Positions 62,939 through 64,000 of a stretch of 64,000 nucleotides of DNA are shown here, piece by piece. The notes beneath the pieces are model-generated. The model was not told the DNA's origin, did no database searches, and saw nothing but the letters and a program-made list of their open reading frames with translations. Source of the DNA: Chloranthus sessilifolius (Eukaryota > Streptophyta > Magnoliopsida > Chloranthales > Chloranthaceae). Both the position numbers and the translations under genes were made by a program. Numbering within the stretch: the stretch's first letter is position 1; the number at the start of each line of letters is the position of its first letter. Location: positions 148,098,060 to 148,162,059 of the forward strand of contig CM037586.1 of assembly GCA_021018995.1 (NCBI GenBank). The letters run 5' to 3'.

Positions 62939-64000
62939 GCAAGGGCATATTTTCAAACGCTCGAGTTCGGACAGCAAGGGCATATTTTCAAAAATATTTT
63001 CTCCCCCTCTCTTCAAACCGAAAATCGGCCTCCTCTAGGATTCCTTTACATCGCCTCTACGCGTGCCTCATTGCTGGCATTTGCTTGCTCCAATTGATCA
63101 TCCGCACCGTGCTAGATCAAAGACCTTGAGTATCCATCTTCAAATAAAATTGAATAGATCCGACCAAAGTTGGGTGCCTACCAAAGGAGGCATTCAATCT
63201 TGGTCTCCATCAACGATGATCTTATTATCAAACAATTATGCAAACACATGCACTCATCAGGGGTAGATAAAATAAAGGGGAATGGAAGTCCTGACCCAGC
63301 ACCTATCCGGGTATAATTTATGAGAATAAACGATCATCCAACGGATATCCAGACGCAAGGCGTACACTTTGCAGGGATACAAATGCAAGTTTTAAGCCTG
63401 CACCCTAAAATAAGTCCTTTAGAATGCATATTTGAACATAGTCATTCAATAGGTAATTTCCTTTTTGACAAGTTGGTTTTAACCAACAATTGACCTTCCT
63501 TTGAGGAATCTGAAGCTTAAGACACTTAAGTTCACATGAATTCAAAAACAGAGCGCTTATCGTAAAGATTTAGCAGTGGAGTCGACCAGATCGAAACATT
63601 GATCGTTTGACCGAGATTGACACCGTTGCTCCTACTTTAAAGTAGGATCCAAAGTTCCAACGCGAACCCTAGACTCAGGACGTTAATGTATCACAACTAC
63701 GTTGCCGATAAAATATTGACATTTTACCGCATTGAAGCATACATGTGCGTAGCTGTGCGTGGGGAAAGTACCATAAAAATATGGCTATCTTTTTTTTTTT
63801 TTTTTAAATAATTTTCTTCTCTTCCTTTTTAAATAGACTGGACGTCGGTGGTGAGATGTTTCATCTGATATGTCCATCGCCGAGAGGTTGCTTGCTTCGA
63901 GGCTTTGGACCTTTTGATGTTCCTGCACATATCGAGAAAACGTCAGTCCCTTTTTTCTTTATATACAAAAAAATACATCGTAATCAACATAAGGAGAATC

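Larger units (their letters stand above)
61150..63750. repeat. Two long diverged direct repeat units
   Basis: Unit 1 (61150-62068) and unit 2 (62069-63750) share GTCCAATTATATGAG, GGGTATAATTTA(C/T)GAGAA, GCAGTGGAGTCGA and other blocks in the same order. Unit 2 holds about 870 extra bases (about 62245-63115). Confidence 0.75.
60765..64000 (-). mobile_element. 3' internal part of element F, runs out of the window
   Basis: No pol or gag seen. Filled with a long direct repeat (61150-62068 against 62069-63750), a T-rich tandem repeat, and a hairpin at 62857-62938. Consistent with the long non-coding 3' part of some plant gypsy elements. No protein-coding region is supported. Confidence 0.45.

Overview
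The window is repeat-rich intergenic DNA from a flowering plant, probably a dicot with a large genome. This rests on the Ty3/gypsy chromovirus families, a CACTA (En/Spm) transposon, and a captured piece of a plant-type nuclear poly(A) polymerase with plant-like introns. No intact host gene was seen. Nearly everything is transposons nested in transposons.

Layout. (1) 1-9250 plus 21373-21667: 3' part of an old plus-strand Tekay/Del-like chromovirus (A), whose 3' LTR is split by (2) 9251-21367, a complete minus-strand chromovirus (B) with a GATAG target duplication. (3) 21668-22121: short unassigned stretch and a piece of another gypsy-like LTR. (4) 22122-59238: one CACTA transposon, 37 kb as it stands and about 12.5 kb without its insertions, reading on the minus strand, with CACTAC(G/A)TCAAAA ends and CCC duplications. 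It has been entered by chromovirus C (25900-38055, plus, AATTG duplication), a solo LTR of family B (E, 40292-42387) and chromovirus D (43313-53692, plus, ATGGC duplication). Near its 3' end the CACTA carries exons and introns of a nuclear poly(A) polymerase gene. (5) 59239-64000: LTR and 3' internal part of another minus-strand LTR element (F) that leaves the window.

How parts relate. A, B and C carry the usual gag and pol (protease, RT, RNase H, integrase, chromodomain) plus an extra sense ORF (aORF) between the chromodomain and the 3' LTR; D lacks it. Each aORF family has its own short palindromic motif, repeated both in its LTR and just upstream of the aORF (CTCGAGCGAG in A, TCGA-type in B, TGATCGATCA in C). 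In A and C a TATAAATA box follows directly, suggesting a second promoter for the aORF. The LTRs of all four families also contain a short acidic reading frame ending in a shared D-Y-x-P...EEFFP-stop type tail. These two patterns are the most unusual things in the window.

All LTR elements are broken fossils. C and D have very similar LTR pairs and intact target duplications, so are youngest; B is intermediate; A, E and F look older. All calls come from reading the sequence and remembered family motifs; no database search was run.
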